Numbered from the stretch's first letter, positions 9,734 through 18,258 are shown. The stretch: 64,000 bases of DNA from Streptomyces armeniacus (GCF_003355155.1 NZ_CP031320.1:730369-794368), one strand, 5' to 3'. Translations and numbers: made by a program. Notes: generated by a model not told the origin, from the letters alone.

Positions 9734-11212
9734 CTACGGCCGGCCGAGCCCGTGGCTCTCGCTGAGGCACGCGAACACCGCGATGACCGTACGGGCCTGG
9801 TGCCGCACCTGGTCGTCGACCGCCACCCAGCGGGTCTGGAACTCGCACTCGAAGGCAGTGCACCACGCGGACACGATGCCCGACAGCTCGGCGCGCAGCT
9901 CGCGGGCGGCACGGCCCGGCACGCCCTCCAGCGAGCCGAGCACCATGGCCGCGGCGCGCAGCGGAATGCGCCAGGTCACGCCCGCGAGGGAGGCGAGGTG
10001 CCCGGCGGTGAGCGCGGGCACGGCAGGCACGCCGGGCACGCCGGGCACGGCGCGGGCGCCGCCCACAGGCGACCGCGAGATCCGTACCCAGTCGTCCGCC
10101 AGCCCCGGGCACACCTGCACGGCCGCCTCGGCACCCCGCAGCACGGGCGCGTGCTCGGCCGGTACGAGCGGCCGGGCCCGGTCGAGGAGCGCCGCGACCC
10201 GGCGGCCACGGCGGCGCAGCCGCAGGGCCGAGCCGCGCACGGCGCGGCCGGGGTCGGGCACCGGCGTGCAGTCGTCCACGAGCCGGCTGGCCCACATCGG
10301 CGCCTCGATGACGGCGGTCATGCCGCCGTACCGGTGCGGGTGGTACCAGGTCGAACGCGCTGCGTCCTCCTGAAGGCTGGCGAACCGTTCCGGAACGCCC
10401 GGACCGGGCATCACGAATACGCCGGGGCCGGGGCTCGGCCAATACAGCGTGTCGATGCTCCCTATTTCCACCGGAATTCCCAGATCCGCCGCAGACTTTG
10501 CGAAAGGGTCCGGCAATCCGGGCACTTCGCGGGTGAGTTGGACCCAGCTTCCGCCGACGTCGTTCGCGTGCAGTGAGCACTGCAGAACGGGCCGCAGTTC
10601 GTCAATGACGGTCTGCAGTGCCCGGCTTTCCGGGAGTGTTTCTTCGGCTGTCCCGACAATGGACGGGGACCATTCCGGCTGTTCCGCTCCGGCGGGCCGG
10701 AAGAACGGCCGGTGGTAGCGGTGGAGCGTATTGTTTCCGGTGTCCGCGCCTGCCCCCTCATTGACGCGCGTGCCGTCCGGGTCGAGGCACAGCAGGAAGT
10801 GCCAGCCGACGTTACGGCCGCCCGCCGCGCGTAACGGCTTTTCCCGTACGACGTGTTCGGCCAGCCGCAGCACCGTGGCGCCCCCGACCCGTTCGTTGGC
10901 GTGCGGCCCCGCGACGACCAGCACGTTGCGGTGGTCGTGGGCGGTCGCGGGCGCTTCCGCGCCGCGCGGCACGTGCGCCGGCGGGCCGGCCGCGGCGGGT
11001 ACGGGCGCGGGCGCCACCGGGGCCCTGGCCTCCGGCGTACCGACGGACAGCAGCAGCAGTTCCTCGCCCGCGCGCGAGGTGCCGATCCGGCGCACGCCGC
11101 ACAGGCCGGGGTGGCGGGAAGCGAACGCACGTGCGCTGGAATGGAGTTCCGTAACGGTGGGATAGTCGTTGAATGGTGGAGCACCGTGCGCGCTCAGGCT
11201 GTCGCTCAGCAG
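9734..11212 (-). CDS. M14-family zinc carboxypeptidase (proposed CTG start)
   Basis: A metallocarboxypeptidase-fold protein. Zn ligands are in GPHANE (HxxE) and in SLHAN; the catalytic Glu is in TAVIEAPMW. There is no signal peptide, so a cytoplasmic role is likely. From the CTG at 11212 it has 492 residues. The family's N-terminal segment (YPTVTELHSSARAF, then SRHPGLCGVRRIG) is encoded upstream of the first GTG (11095), in frame, and this stretch has no ATG, GTG or TTG. The CTG at 11212 follows GAGG, and a promoter lies about 50 nt further up. The gene neighbours a precursor-like peptide gene and a ThiF/RRE enzyme, suggesting a peptide-maturation job, for example C-terminal trimming (inference). 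Confidence 0.85.
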   Translation of the reverse strand: MLSDSLSAHGAPPFNDYPTVTELHSSARAFASRHPGLCGVRRIGTSRAGEELLLLSVGTPEARAPVAPAPVPAAAGPPAHVPRGAEAPATAHDHRNVLVVAGPHANERVGGATVLRLAEHVVREKPLRAAGGRNVGWHFLLCLDPDGTRVNEGAGADTGNNTLHRYHRPFFRPAGAEQPEWSPSIVGTAEETLPESRALQTVIDELRPVLQCSLHANDVGGSWVQLTREVPGLPDPFAKSAADLGIPVEIGSIDTLYWPSPGPGVFVMPGPGVPERFASLQEDAARSTWYHPHRYGGMTAVIEAPMWASRLVDDCTPVPDPGRAVRGSALRLRRRGRRVAALLDRARPLVPAEHAPVLRGAEAAVQVCPGLADDWVRISRSPVGGARAVPGVPGVPAVPALTAGHLASLAGVTWRIPLRAAAMVLGSLEGVPGRAARELRAELSGIVSAWCTAFECEFQTRWVAVDDQVRHQARTVIAVFACLSESHGLGRP

Positions 11213-11264
11213 GGCTCTGCCTCATTTCTCTGCGGGCGGGGGGCGGTTGCGCGGAGAATGGCAA

Positions 11265-11294
11265 TAGTTAGGCAGAAACGCGCAGGGAAGGCAA
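11265..11294 (-). promoter_or_regulatory. candidate promoter of the M14 peptidase gene
   Basis: Minus strand: -35-like TTGCCT (11294-11289), 18-nt spacer, -10-like TAACTA (11270-11265). It lies between the hairpin after the small peptide gene and the CTG start at 11212. Confidence 0.4.
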
Positions 11295-11301
11295 GAGGGC
11301 C

Positions 11302-11341
11302 GTCCATGGGCACCCCCGAATACGCGGGAGTGCCCATGGAC
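11302..11341. terminator. strong hairpin directly after the precursor-like peptide gene
   Basis: Perfect 11-bp arms GTCCATGGGCA (11302-11312) and TGCCCATGGAC (11331-11341), extended inward to about 16 bp with one mismatch. On the minus strand it starts 4 nt after the peptide stop. It can end or attenuate the short transcript before the peptidase gene. Confidence 0.65.
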
Positions 11342-11344
11342 CGG

Positions 11345-11419
11345 TCAGCTGTTGCTGGTGCCGCTGAGTCCGGTGGTCTCTTTCTTGTCGAGCGGCCTTA
11401 TCTCGATCTTGTTGGCCAC
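11345..11419 (-). CDS. 24-residue precursor-like peptide (candidate RiPP precursor)
   Basis: A GTG start at 11419 is preceded by GGAAGGAG with 6-nt spacing, one of the best ribosome binding sites in the window. The peptide starts MANKIEIRPLDKK and ends TTGLSGTSNS. A charged N-terminal half (leader-like) is followed by a Gly/Ser/Thr/Asn-rich tail (core-like). It lies 150 bp from a divergently transcribed ThiF-like enzyme carrying an RRE-like domain, and a strong hairpin follows its stop. No Cys is present, so lanthionine or thiazole chemistry is excluded. The leader/core split and any modification are inference; I do not recognise the peptide. Confidence 0.6.
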   Translation of the reverse strand: MANKIEIRPLDKKETTGLSGTSNS

Positions 11420-11569
11420 GTCCGGCTCCTTCCACTTCAACTGGCCGACATAATGGGGCAGTTGACTGCACTGGCGTGATTTCGTGGTGCAGCCTTGTCA
11501 GTAGTCCATGGGCTGTGCACAGTGTCAAGATGTCTTTCGGTCGCGACGGCGAAGGGGTGGGGAAAGCAC

Positions 11570-12709
11570 GTGGCGGTGACAATCGGTGCGATACGAAAAC
11601 CCCGGGTCAAACCCGAACACCGGCCGTACCGGACCGTGGACGGGCATATCCGGATCGGCAGCGTCATCTACGGGATCGGGGCCGAGATCCGCGATCCGGA
11701 CGGCTGGATCTGGACGCTCACCGAGGCGATGGACGGCGCGCGGTCGCCCACGGAAGTGGCCGAGGCCGTACGTGAACGGCACCCCGGGCTGCCGGAGGAC
11801 GACGTACTGCAGGCCATGTCCGAGCTGCTGGCGGCGGGCTTCCTCGAGGACGCGGGGGCGGCGCCCCCGGCCGCGTTCTCCGACCGCGAGCACAATCGTT
11901 ACGTCAGGGGCGTCCCGCTGCTGCGCTGGATGGACCGCGAACCCCGGGCCACCGCCTGGGAGTTGCAGTTACGCCTCCGCCGGTCCCGGGTGCTGCTCGT
12001 CGGCGTCGGCGGGACCGGCGGCTTCGCCGCCCAGGCCCTGGTCTCCTCCGGGGTCGGCCGGCTGCACTGCGTCGAGCCGGACGTGGTGGAGCTGTCCAAC
12101 CTGAACCGCCAACTCCTCTTCCGCGAGGCCGACATCGGCCGTCCGAAGATCGACGCCGCCCTCGCCACGCTGCGCGCCCTGAACTCCGACGTCACCGTCA
12201 CCGGTGAGCGTCGCACCGTACGCGGCCCGTACGACCTCGCCGAGCTGCTGACCCCCGGCTACGACCTGCTGGTGCTGTGCGCCGACCACCCGTCGGAGAT
12301 ACGCGGCTGGGCCAACGCCGCCTGCCTCGCCGCCAGAACGCCCTGGGCTGACGGCGGCTACCGCGGCCCGCTGGTCTCCGTGGGCGTGCACGTCCCCGGT
12401 GACGGCGCCTGCTGGGAGTGCCACCGCGCGGGCGACAGGGAGCGGCGCGATCTGCGCCTCGGACCGGACCAGGACGAGGACGCCGCCTCGCCCCGGATGC
12501 CCTGGAACCCGGTCAACGCCGTCACCGCCGGACTCTCCGGGAGCCTCCTGGCGCACGCGGCGCTCGCACTCCTCACCGGTGCGCCCCCCATGGAGCCGGG
12601 CTTCCGGTTCGGCTTCAATCTGGTGCGGCCGGAGGACCCGGCCCTGGACCGGTTCGGCCGCCGTACGGACTGCCCCGCGTGCGGGTCCGCACAGAGGGGC
12701 GCACACTGA
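11570..12709 (+). CDS. ThiF/E1-like adenylyltransferase with N-terminal RRE-like (PqqD-like) domain
   Basis: A 379-residue protein. Residues about 1-95 have the PqqD/RiPP-recognition-element pattern (RIGSVIYGIGAEI, then WIWTLTEAMDG and a helix with VAEAVRERHPG). The rest is an E1-like fold: nucleotide loop VLLVGVGGTGGFAAQAL, VVELSNLNRQLLF for Mg-ATP, and two CxxC pairs (CWEC, CPAC) for structural zinc. MccB of microcin C7 has the same RRE + ThiF layout and adenylates a short peptide's C-terminus. A rare TTA leucine codon (11969-11971, residue 134) predicts bldA-dependent translation. The GTG start at 11570 has GGGGA upstream; a second GTG is two codons later. No YcaO partner is present. Confidence 0.85.
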   Translation: MAVTIGAIRKPRVKPEHRPYRTVDGHIRIGSVIYGIGAEIRDPDGWIWTLTEAMDGARSPTEVAEAVRERHPGLPEDDVLQAMSELLAAGFLEDAGAAPPAAFSDREHNRYVRGVPLLRWMDREPRATAWELQLRLRRSRVLLVGVGGTGGFAAQALVSSGVGRLHCVEPDVVELSNLNRQLLFREADIGRPKIDAALATLRALNSDVTVTGERRTVRGPYDLAELLTPGYDLLVLCADHPSEIRGWANAACLAARTPWADGGYRGPLVSVGVHVPGDGACWECHRAGDRERRDLRLGPDQDEDAASPRMPWNPVNAVTAGLSGSLLAHAALALLTGAPPMEPGFRFGFNLVRPEDPALDRFGRRTDCPACGSAQRGAH

Positions 12710-12840
12710 GGCGCACAGCGGGACGCGCAGTGAGGCACGGCGTCAACACGCGGGGATTGAACCGGGGTTATGAGGGAACGTTCCGTCGTAATCACTCGCG
12801 CGCGGCGCGGTGAGAAGCCGGTCAGACGAAGGGGGACGCC

Positions 12841-13065
12841 ATGACCGTTGGGGTGAGCATCGCGGGCTTGCCGGAGTTGCTGTGGGCCACGGTAGCGGTG
12901 TGTGACGGCCGTCATCGTGGCCGCGGTGATCCGCGCGCCCGGACTCTGCCCCCCGCTGCCCGCACCCCCCGGCGTACGAGGGCGTACGCGGGCGCGTACG
13001 ACGCTGCGAGCGCCGGTTTTTCCGGCAATTGCAGAGCCGCGGCCTCCGCTTCCGGAGACTGCTGA
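12841..13065 (+). CDS. doubtful small ORF, possibly a frameshifted membrane peptide gene
   Basis: The ATG at 12841 has a good AAGGGGG ribosome binding site. The frame starts plausibly (MTVGVSIAGLPELLWATVAV) but then turns Arg-rich with poor third-position GC. One frame over, from GTG 12902 to TAG 13073-13075, codon use is typical and the peptide begins VTAVIVAAVIRAPG, continuing the hydrophobic stretch. Dropping one T near 12899-12901 would join them into one short protein with a membrane helix. Otherwise the region 12710-13237 shows no clear gene. Confidence 0.22.
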   Translation: MTVGVSIAGLPELLWATVAVCDGRHRGRGDPRARTLPPAARTPRRTRAYAGAYDAASAGFSGNCRAAASASGDC

Positions 13066-13237
13066 CGATTGCTAGCGGATGAGCCGTAATCCCTTGGTGT
13101 GCTCTTGAGTTGAACAGTTGAGCAGCTAAGCCCCCGAGCGGATGGAAACCCGGCGAAGATGGGTAAAACGCTGTGGTCCCGGCGCATTCCGTGATTCGGT
13201 GAATCCCACCCTCAACTGCGCCTTGCGGAGCCGACCC

Positions 13238-13771
13238 ATGCTCACTTCTCTCAAGACTGCGTACAGCGACACCCGCGCGGGGGACCTCGCTTGGGCGCTG
13301 GGGCGCGAGCCGCTGCCCGCGCTGGCCGAACTCGATCTCGAACTCTCAGGCGCCAGAGTGCAGTTGCGGTTGCTCGGCGCCTCGCACCAGGTCCTGCTCG
13401 ACAAGGAACACGGCTCCTGCTCGGAGACCGTCGCGTGCATCCCCGGCAGCACCGCACCGCTCCCGCTCGGGGTGTCGAAACGGATAGGCACGTGGGAGTA
13501 CGAGTTCGCGGCGCGCGTCGAGACGCTCTCCGCGGGCTCGTTCCTGGGGCGCGCGCAGGAGTTGCTCGCGCTCGTCGCCGACCATCCCAACGGCCTCGCG
13601 GGAACGTTCCCCGGCAGCCCGACTGCCTTCACCGCCCTGCTCGTTCAGCGCCAAGGCGAGCAAGTGGCCTGGCGTACCTGGCACTCGTACCCCCAGGAAG
13701 GCCGGCTCGTCTCGACCCGGACCCGGGTTGGCGTACCCCTGCGCGAAGGCGTAGAACAAGTGTCGGCCTGA
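13238..13771 (+). CDS. DUF2617 family protein
   Basis: A 177-residue protein recognisable as the actinobacterial DUF2617 family, of unknown function. Landmarks are LGASHQVLLD, KRIGTWEYEFAARVE and the C-terminal AWRTWHSYPQEG. The ATG at 13238 has GCGGAG upstream; a longer reading to 13142 lacks a ribosome binding site. In other actinomycetes this family sits next to the membrane spermidine-synthase-like gene, as here, 93 nt downstream on the same strand. Confidence 0.82.
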   Translation: MLTSLKTAYSDTRAGDLAWALGREPLPALAELDLELSGARVQLRLLGASHQVLLDKEHGSCSETVACIPGSTAPLPLGVSKRIGTWEYEFAARVETLSAGSFLGRAQELLALVADHPNGLAGTFPGSPTAFTALLVQRQGEQVAWRTWHSYPQEGRLVSTRTRVGVPLREGVEQVSA

Positions 13772-13864
13772 GAACACCCGAAAGAGTCCGTGAATTCGGT
13801 TTCACAGCGCGGGAACATCCGGGTGGGTGGCTTGTGGGCGGTTGGGGTGACGTAAGTTCCCCAC

Positions 13865-15523
13865 ATGATCGACCGGCCCAGCACTCCCGCGCGGCTGCCC
13901 GTACCGGCGGGGGTCGGACGCGGTCTCGTGCTCGTCTCGGTGTTCGTGTGTGCCGCCTGCGGGCTGGTCTACGAGCTCGAACTCGTCGCCCTGGCCGCCT
14001 ATCTGGTGGGTGACTCGGTCACCCAGGCGTCCGTCGTGCTCTCCGTGATGGTCTTCGCGATGGGCATAGGCTCGCTGCTCGCCAAACGCCTGCACCTGCA
14101 CGCCGCCGTCGGCTTCGGCGTCATCGAGGCGCTGCTCGCGCTGGTGGGCGGCGGCTCGGCGATGGCGCTCTACGCGACCTTCGCCTGGCTCGGCGAGGCG
14201 CGCGTCGCGATGGTGGTCTTCTCCGTCGCGATCGGGGTCCTGATCGGCGCGGAGATGCCGCTGCTGATGACGCTGATCCAGCGAATCCGGGCGCAGGACC
14301 CGGGAGTTGCGGTGGCCGACCTGTTCGCCGCGGACTACGTGGGCGCGCTGCTGGGCGGGTTGATGTTCCCGTTCCTGCTCCTGCCGTTCTTCGGGCAGCT
14401 GACGGGCACGCTGCTCACCGGTGTGGTGAACGCGCTCGCGGGCGGCTTCGTCGTGCTCTGGCTGTTCCGGCGGGACCTGACCGTACGCGGGCGCTGGGGC
14501 CTGCTGGCCGCCAACGGGGCAGTGCTGGCACTGCTGTTGCTGGGCACCGTGTTCGTCGGCCCCTTCGAACGGGCCGCGCGGCAGGCGGTGTACGGCCCGG
14601 ACGTACGGGTCGCGGTGCGCTCCGAGATCCAGGAGATCGTGCTGACGGGGGATCCGCGGCGCGGCCTGGAACTGTTCCTCGACGGACGGCTGCGGTTCTC
14701 GTCGGAGGACGAGAAGCGCTACCACGAGTCGCTGGTGCACCCCGCGATGACCGGCGGCCCGCGCACGCGCGTGCTGATCCTCGGCGGCGGCGACGGGCTG
14801 GCGCTGCGCGAGGTGCTCAGATATCCGGGCGTGCGGTCGGTGACGGTCGTCGAACTCGACCCGAAGGTGGTCGAGTTGGCGCGCGGGGACCCGCAGCTGA
14901 GCCGGCTGAACCGTTCCGCCTTCGGTGATCCGCGGGTACGCGTGGCCACCTCGGACGCGTTCAACTGGCTGCGCGACCAGGTGAGCCGCCTCGCCCCGCA
15001 CCGGGGCCCGCACGGCGCGGACGGGGCGGGCGGCGAGCACGGCTCGTACGACGTGATCGTCTCGGCGCTGCCGGACCCGGGCATCTCGGCGAACACCAAG
15101 CTGTACTCGCAGGAGTTCTACGGACTCGCAGCACGCGCCCTCTCCGAGCGCGGGCGCATGGTCGTGCACGCGGGCGCGTGCAGCGTGGGGTCGCGTGACT
15201 TCTGGACGGTCGAGTCCACCATGCGTTCCGTGGGCCTGCGTACCTCGCCGTATGCGGTGGAGGGGCGCGCCCCCGGGCACAAGTCCGGGCCGGACCGCGG
15301 TGCACACCGGAGGGAGCGGCCGGGCCCGCGCGACTGGAGCTTCGTCCTCGCGTCGGGGCACCACGCGGCGGCAGCGCCGCCCGTACGGGTCGAGCCGGAG
15401 CGCGCGGGCGGGCCGCGGCTCGCGTCGCTCACCCCCGGCGCGCTGCGGCAGGCGGTGCGCCGGGCGGAGCGCGCACGGATCGGCGGGCTGCCGCCGTCGA
15501 CGCTGATGCGGCCGAGGTACTGA
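13865..15523 (+). CDS. membrane-anchored spermidine-synthase-like protein
   Basis: A 552-residue two-part protein. Residues 1 to about 235 hold seven or so hydrophobic helices (for example [20 protein letters not shown]). The rest is a SAM-dependent aminopropyltransferase fold with [19 protein letters not shown] and [15 protein letters not shown]. The segment matching the catalytic DxxD of spermidine synthase reads VSALPDPG: the first Asp is Ala, the second is kept, so classical aminopropyl transfer is doubtful. Residues about 385-395 and 475-490 carry charged low-complexity inserts. It is probably in one operon with the DUF2617 gene. Confidence 0.85.
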   Translation: MIDRPSTPARLPVPAGVGRGLVLVSVFVCAACGLVYELELVALAAYLVGDSVTQASVVLSVMVFAMGIGSLLAKRLHLHAAVGFGVIEALLALVGGGSAMALYATFAWLGEARVAMVVFSVAIGVLIGAEMPLLMTLIQRIRAQDPGVAVADLFAADYVGALLGGLMFPFLLLPFFGQLTGTLLTGVVNALAGGFVVLWLFRRDLTVRGRWGLLAANGAVLALLLLGTVFVGPFERAARQAVYGPDVRVAVRSEIQEIVLTGDPRRGLELFLDGRLRFSSEDEKRYHESLVHPAMTGGPRTRVLILGGGDGLALREVLRYPGVRSVTVVELDPKVVELARGDPQLSRLNRSAFGDPRVRVATSDAFNWLRDQVSRLAPHRGPHGADGAGGEHGSYDVIVSALPDPGISANTKLYSQEFYGLAARALSERGRMVVHAGACSVGSRDFWTVESTMRSVGLRTSPYAVEGRAPGHKSGPDRGAHRRERPGPRDWSFVLASGHHAAAAPPVRVEPERAGGPRLASLTPGALRQAVRRAERARIGGLPPSTLMRPRY

Positions 15524-15677
15524 CGCCGGTCGGGGGTGCGGGCGGTGTGCGGGCGGCGTACGGCCGGCGTCCCGGCGCTGGCCGGGCGTTGTCCGGTCGG
15601 CACGGTGCGCGCCGCGCGGCACGGCGGATACGGGTGATCGGGCACATGTACGGGGTGCGGTGGGTAGGCTCCGGCCT

Positions 15678-16772
15678 ATGGAGCATGAGGTGTACGTTCC
15701 GTTTCCGGTCGGGTCGGTACGCGCGGCGCTCTCCGAGCGGACGCGGGTCACGCGCTGCGTCCCGGGTCTCCAGCTCGCCGCCGCGGAAGGCGCGGGTGAC
15801 GCGGTCGAAGGGCGGCTGCGCGTCCGTGCCGGCGGCCACACGATCACGTACCGGGGCAGCCTGAAGATCACCGGGCAGGGCGACGGCTTCACGGTCCGGG
15901 GCACCGGCGGCGAGGTACGGGGCAGCGGCACGGTGAAGCTCCGGCTGAAGGTCGTACCGCGGCGTGCGGACGACGGCGAGGGCACCCGGCTCGTCTGCTC
16001 GGGCAAGGTGACCGGCGACGGGCGTATCGCGGACCTCGAGCCGAAGATGGCGACGGCGGCGGGGCACCGGCTGCTGGATCGTTTCGGTACGGCCCTGGCC
16101 GAGAGCATGCGCACCGAACCGCCCGCCGCCCCTGCGGACTCCGGCGCGGAACCCGAGGCGGAACCGGACGCGGAGCTCAACGCGCGGGCCGCCGCGGGCA
16201 TCGGCGAACCCGACGACAACGACCGCGCCATCCCCGGCATCCCCGGCCCCGAGAAGGGCGGCGCGGACCGAGGCGACCGCAAGCGCGGGAAGCAGTCCCC
16301 CGAGGACGCGCCCGCCGGCGACGACCGTACGGCCGACCAGCCGGGTGACCCCGGCGACACAGGAACCGGAGCGGAGGCCGACGCGGCGGACGCCCCGGAC
16401 GCCACCGATGACGCCGACGACGGCACCCCTGACGTGCCCGGAGCCGGGCCCACCACCGGCGGCATCTTCGACGCCGAGATCCCGCCGCCGTCGCTCGACC
16501 CCCGTACGGGCGCCGAGGAGGACGCCGACGAGGGCATGGACGACACGGACGGCGTGGACGAGACGACCGCCGAGGCGGCACACGCCCGGCGCACGATGAT
16601 CGGCCGGAGCGCCGAGGAGGTGGACCACGCGCCGCCCCGCGGCCGCTATGCGCCCGTACCGGCACCGGAGGACGCCGCCGCCACCGCGACCCTCCGCTGG
16701 GCGGCCCCGGCCGCCGCGCTGGTCCTCGCCGGAGCGGTGGTCCTCGGCCGCGCCCTGCGCCGCCGCCGCTGA
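15678..16772 (+). CDS. SRPBCC/CoxG-like protein with acidic linker and C-terminal membrane anchor
   Basis: A 364-residue protein. Residues 1 to about 145 form a START/SRPBCC ligand-binding fold of the CoxG (carbon monoxide dehydrogenase subunit G) type, beginning MEHEVYVPFPVGSVRAAL. A long Asp/Glu/Pro-rich disordered region follows (about 150-330), then one hydrophobic helix near the C-terminus (WAAPAAALVLAGAVVLG) ending in Arg residues, which predicts a tail anchor with the SRPBCC domain in the cytoplasm. The ligand is unknown. The ATG at 15678 is preferred over upstream GTGs because the domain begins there. Confidence 0.75.
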   Translation: MEHEVYVPFPVGSVRAALSERTRVTRCVPGLQLAAAEGAGDAVEGRLRVRAGGHTITYRGSLKITGQGDGFTVRGTGGEVRGSGTVKLRLKVVPRRADDGEGTRLVCSGKVTGDGRIADLEPKMATAAGHRLLDRFGTALAESMRTEPPAAPADSGAEPEAEPDAELNARAAAGIGEPDDNDRAIPGIPGPEKGGADRGDRKRGKQSPEDAPAGDDRTADQPGDPGDTGTGAEADAADAPDATDDADDGTPDVPGAGPTTGGIFDAEIPPPSLDPRTGAEEDADEGMDDTDGVDETTAEAAHARRTMIGRSAEEVDHAPPRGRYAPVPAPEDAAATATLRWAAPAAALVLAGAVVLGRALRRRR

Positions 16773-16878
16773 CCGTTCCCCGCCCGCGTCGCCAACTCCC
16801 GTGCCCGTACGGGCACCCGCCGCGGGCCGCCGTCGCCCCGGCGGCCCGTACGGCGAACGGGCCGCTAGGGTCGGTGGT

Positions 16879-17694
16879 ATGGACCGTCACACCCCCGCCA
16901 GTGCCGTCACGCTCCGCGCCGCAGACGCCGAGTTGGTCGTCGATCCGCAGAACGGCTGTCGTCTGACCTCGCTCACCACACGCGGTACGGAGCTGCTGAG
17001 GCAGGGGGAGAAGTACGGCTCGTTCGTGATGGCGCCCTGGTGCGGGCGTACGGATCAGGGGCGGTTCCGGAACGGGCCCGAGGTGTACCAGCTGCCCGTC
17101 GACGACCGTCCGCACGCCCTGCACGGCACCGTACGGAGCGCGGTCTGGCGCACCGTGCGCGCGGACGAGCGGTCCGCCGCGTTCACGGTCGATCTCACCG
17201 AGCCCTGGCCCTGGGAGGGCCGGATCACGCAGGTCGTCGAGCTGGCCGAGGACGGCTCGGGTGTGACGCTGGCGCTCGGGGTGGAGACGAAGGGCGACTC
17301 GTTCCCGGCGCAGGCGGGCTGGCACCCGTGGTTCCTGCGGAACCTGGGGGGCGGCGGCGAGGACGTACGTATCGGCTTCGACGCCGAGTGGCAGGAGGAG
17401 CGCGGCGCCGACCACCTCCCGACCGGGAAGCGCATCGATCCGCGGCCCGGCCCGTGGGACGACTGCTTCGGCATGCCGGAGGGCATCGACGTGACGCTGA
17501 CCTGGCCCGGAGAGCTGGAGCTCAAGGTCGCCAGCCGCGTGGAGTGGGTGGTGGTCTACGACGAGCAGCCGGAGGCCGTCTGCGTCGAGCCGCAGTCCGG
17601 GCCGCCCAACGGGCTCAACACCCTCCCCCGCTTCGTCACGCCCATCGAACCGCTGGAGGCCGCCACGACCTGGACCTGGCGGCACCTGTCATAG
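16879..17694 (+). CDS. aldose 1-epimerase family protein
   Basis: A 271-residue galactose-mutarotase-like beta-sandwich enzyme that interconverts sugar anomers or sugar-phosphate anomers. Visible landmarks: NGCRLTSLTTRGTELL, MAPWCGRT, the catalytic-His segment PHALHGTVR, AGWHPWFLRN and the catalytic-Glu segment VCVEPQSGPPNGLN. Length is slightly short, as in the actinobacterial branch. The pyrE start follows 9 nt after the stop, indicating cotranscription. Confidence 0.9.
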   Translation: MDRHTPASAVTLRAADAELVVDPQNGCRLTSLTTRGTELLRQGEKYGSFVMAPWCGRTDQGRFRNGPEVYQLPVDDRPHALHGTVRSAVWRTVRADERSAAFTVDLTEPWPWEGRITQVVELAEDGSGVTLALGVETKGDSFPAQAGWHPWFLRNLGGGGEDVRIGFDAEWQEERGADHLPTGKRIDPRPGPWDDCFGMPEGIDVTLTWPGELELKVASRVEWVVVYDEQPEAVCVEPQSGPPNGLNTLPRFVTPIEPLEAATTWTWRHLS

Positions 17695-17703
17695 GGTCGG
17701 CGC

Positions 17704-18258
17704 ATGACCGAGAGCGACGTGAGCGACGTACGGGCCGAGCTGCTGCGGCAGATCAAGGACAAGGCCGTGGTGCACGGCCAGGTGACCCTCTCCTCCGGGA
17801 TCGAGGCTGACTTCTACATCGATCTGCGCCGCATCACCCTGGACGGCACGGCCGCGCCGCTCGCCGGACAGGTGATGCTCGACGCCACCGCGGATCTCGG
17901 ATACGACGCCGTCGGCGGGCTGACCCTCGGCGCCGACCCGGTGGCCACGTGCATGCTGCACGCGGCGGCCGCGCGGGGGCGGACGCTGGACGCGTTCGTC
18001 GTACGGAAGTCGGGGAAGGCACACGGCCTGCAGCGGCGCATCGAGGGGCCGGACATCTCGGGCCGCCGCGTGCTGATCGTCGAGGACACCACGACCACCG
18101 GGAACTCGCCGCTGACCGCCGTACAGGCGGCGCGCGAGGCGGGCGCGGAGGTCGTCGCGGTGGCGTCGATCGTGGAGCGCGGGGCGGCCGAGGCGATGCG
18201 CGAGGCGGGCCTGAGGTACGTGTTCCCGTACGACCTCGGCGACCTCGGCCTGGGCTGA
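17704..18258 (+). CDS. pyrE: orotate phosphoribosyltransferase
   Basis: A 184-residue enzyme of pyrimidine synthesis that joins orotate and PRPP to give OMP. The PRPP loop VLIVEDTTTTGNSPLTAV and the flexible-loop lysines in VVRKSGKAHG are intact, and GLTLGADPVA lies upstream as in PyrE. ATG at 17704. The order epimerase-pyrE-aldolase matches other Streptomyces chromosomes (established knowledge). The last codons and following bases contain a 14-bp direct duplication (GGCCTGGGCTGACG). Confidence 0.95.
   Translation: MTESDVSDVRAELLRQIKDKAVVHGQVTLSSGIEADFYIDLRRITLDGTAAPLAGQVMLDATADLGYDAVGGLTLGADPVATCMLHAAAARGRTLDAFVVRKSGKAHGLQRRIEGPDISGRRVLIVEDTTTTGNSPLTAVQAAREAGAEVVAVASIVERGAAEAMREAGLRYVFPYDLGDLGLG

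Noticed and set aside
11207..11335. Minus-strand ORF starting at the ATG inside the hairpin after the peptide gene
   Set aside because: Its start lies inside a strong stem with no ribosome binding site, and its frame overlaps the promoter and leader of the peptidase gene.
11508..11579. ATG at 11508 opening a short Cys- and Arg-containing peptide just before the ThiF gene
   Set aside because: No ribosome binding site, and it overlaps the better supported GTG start region of the ThiF gene in another frame.
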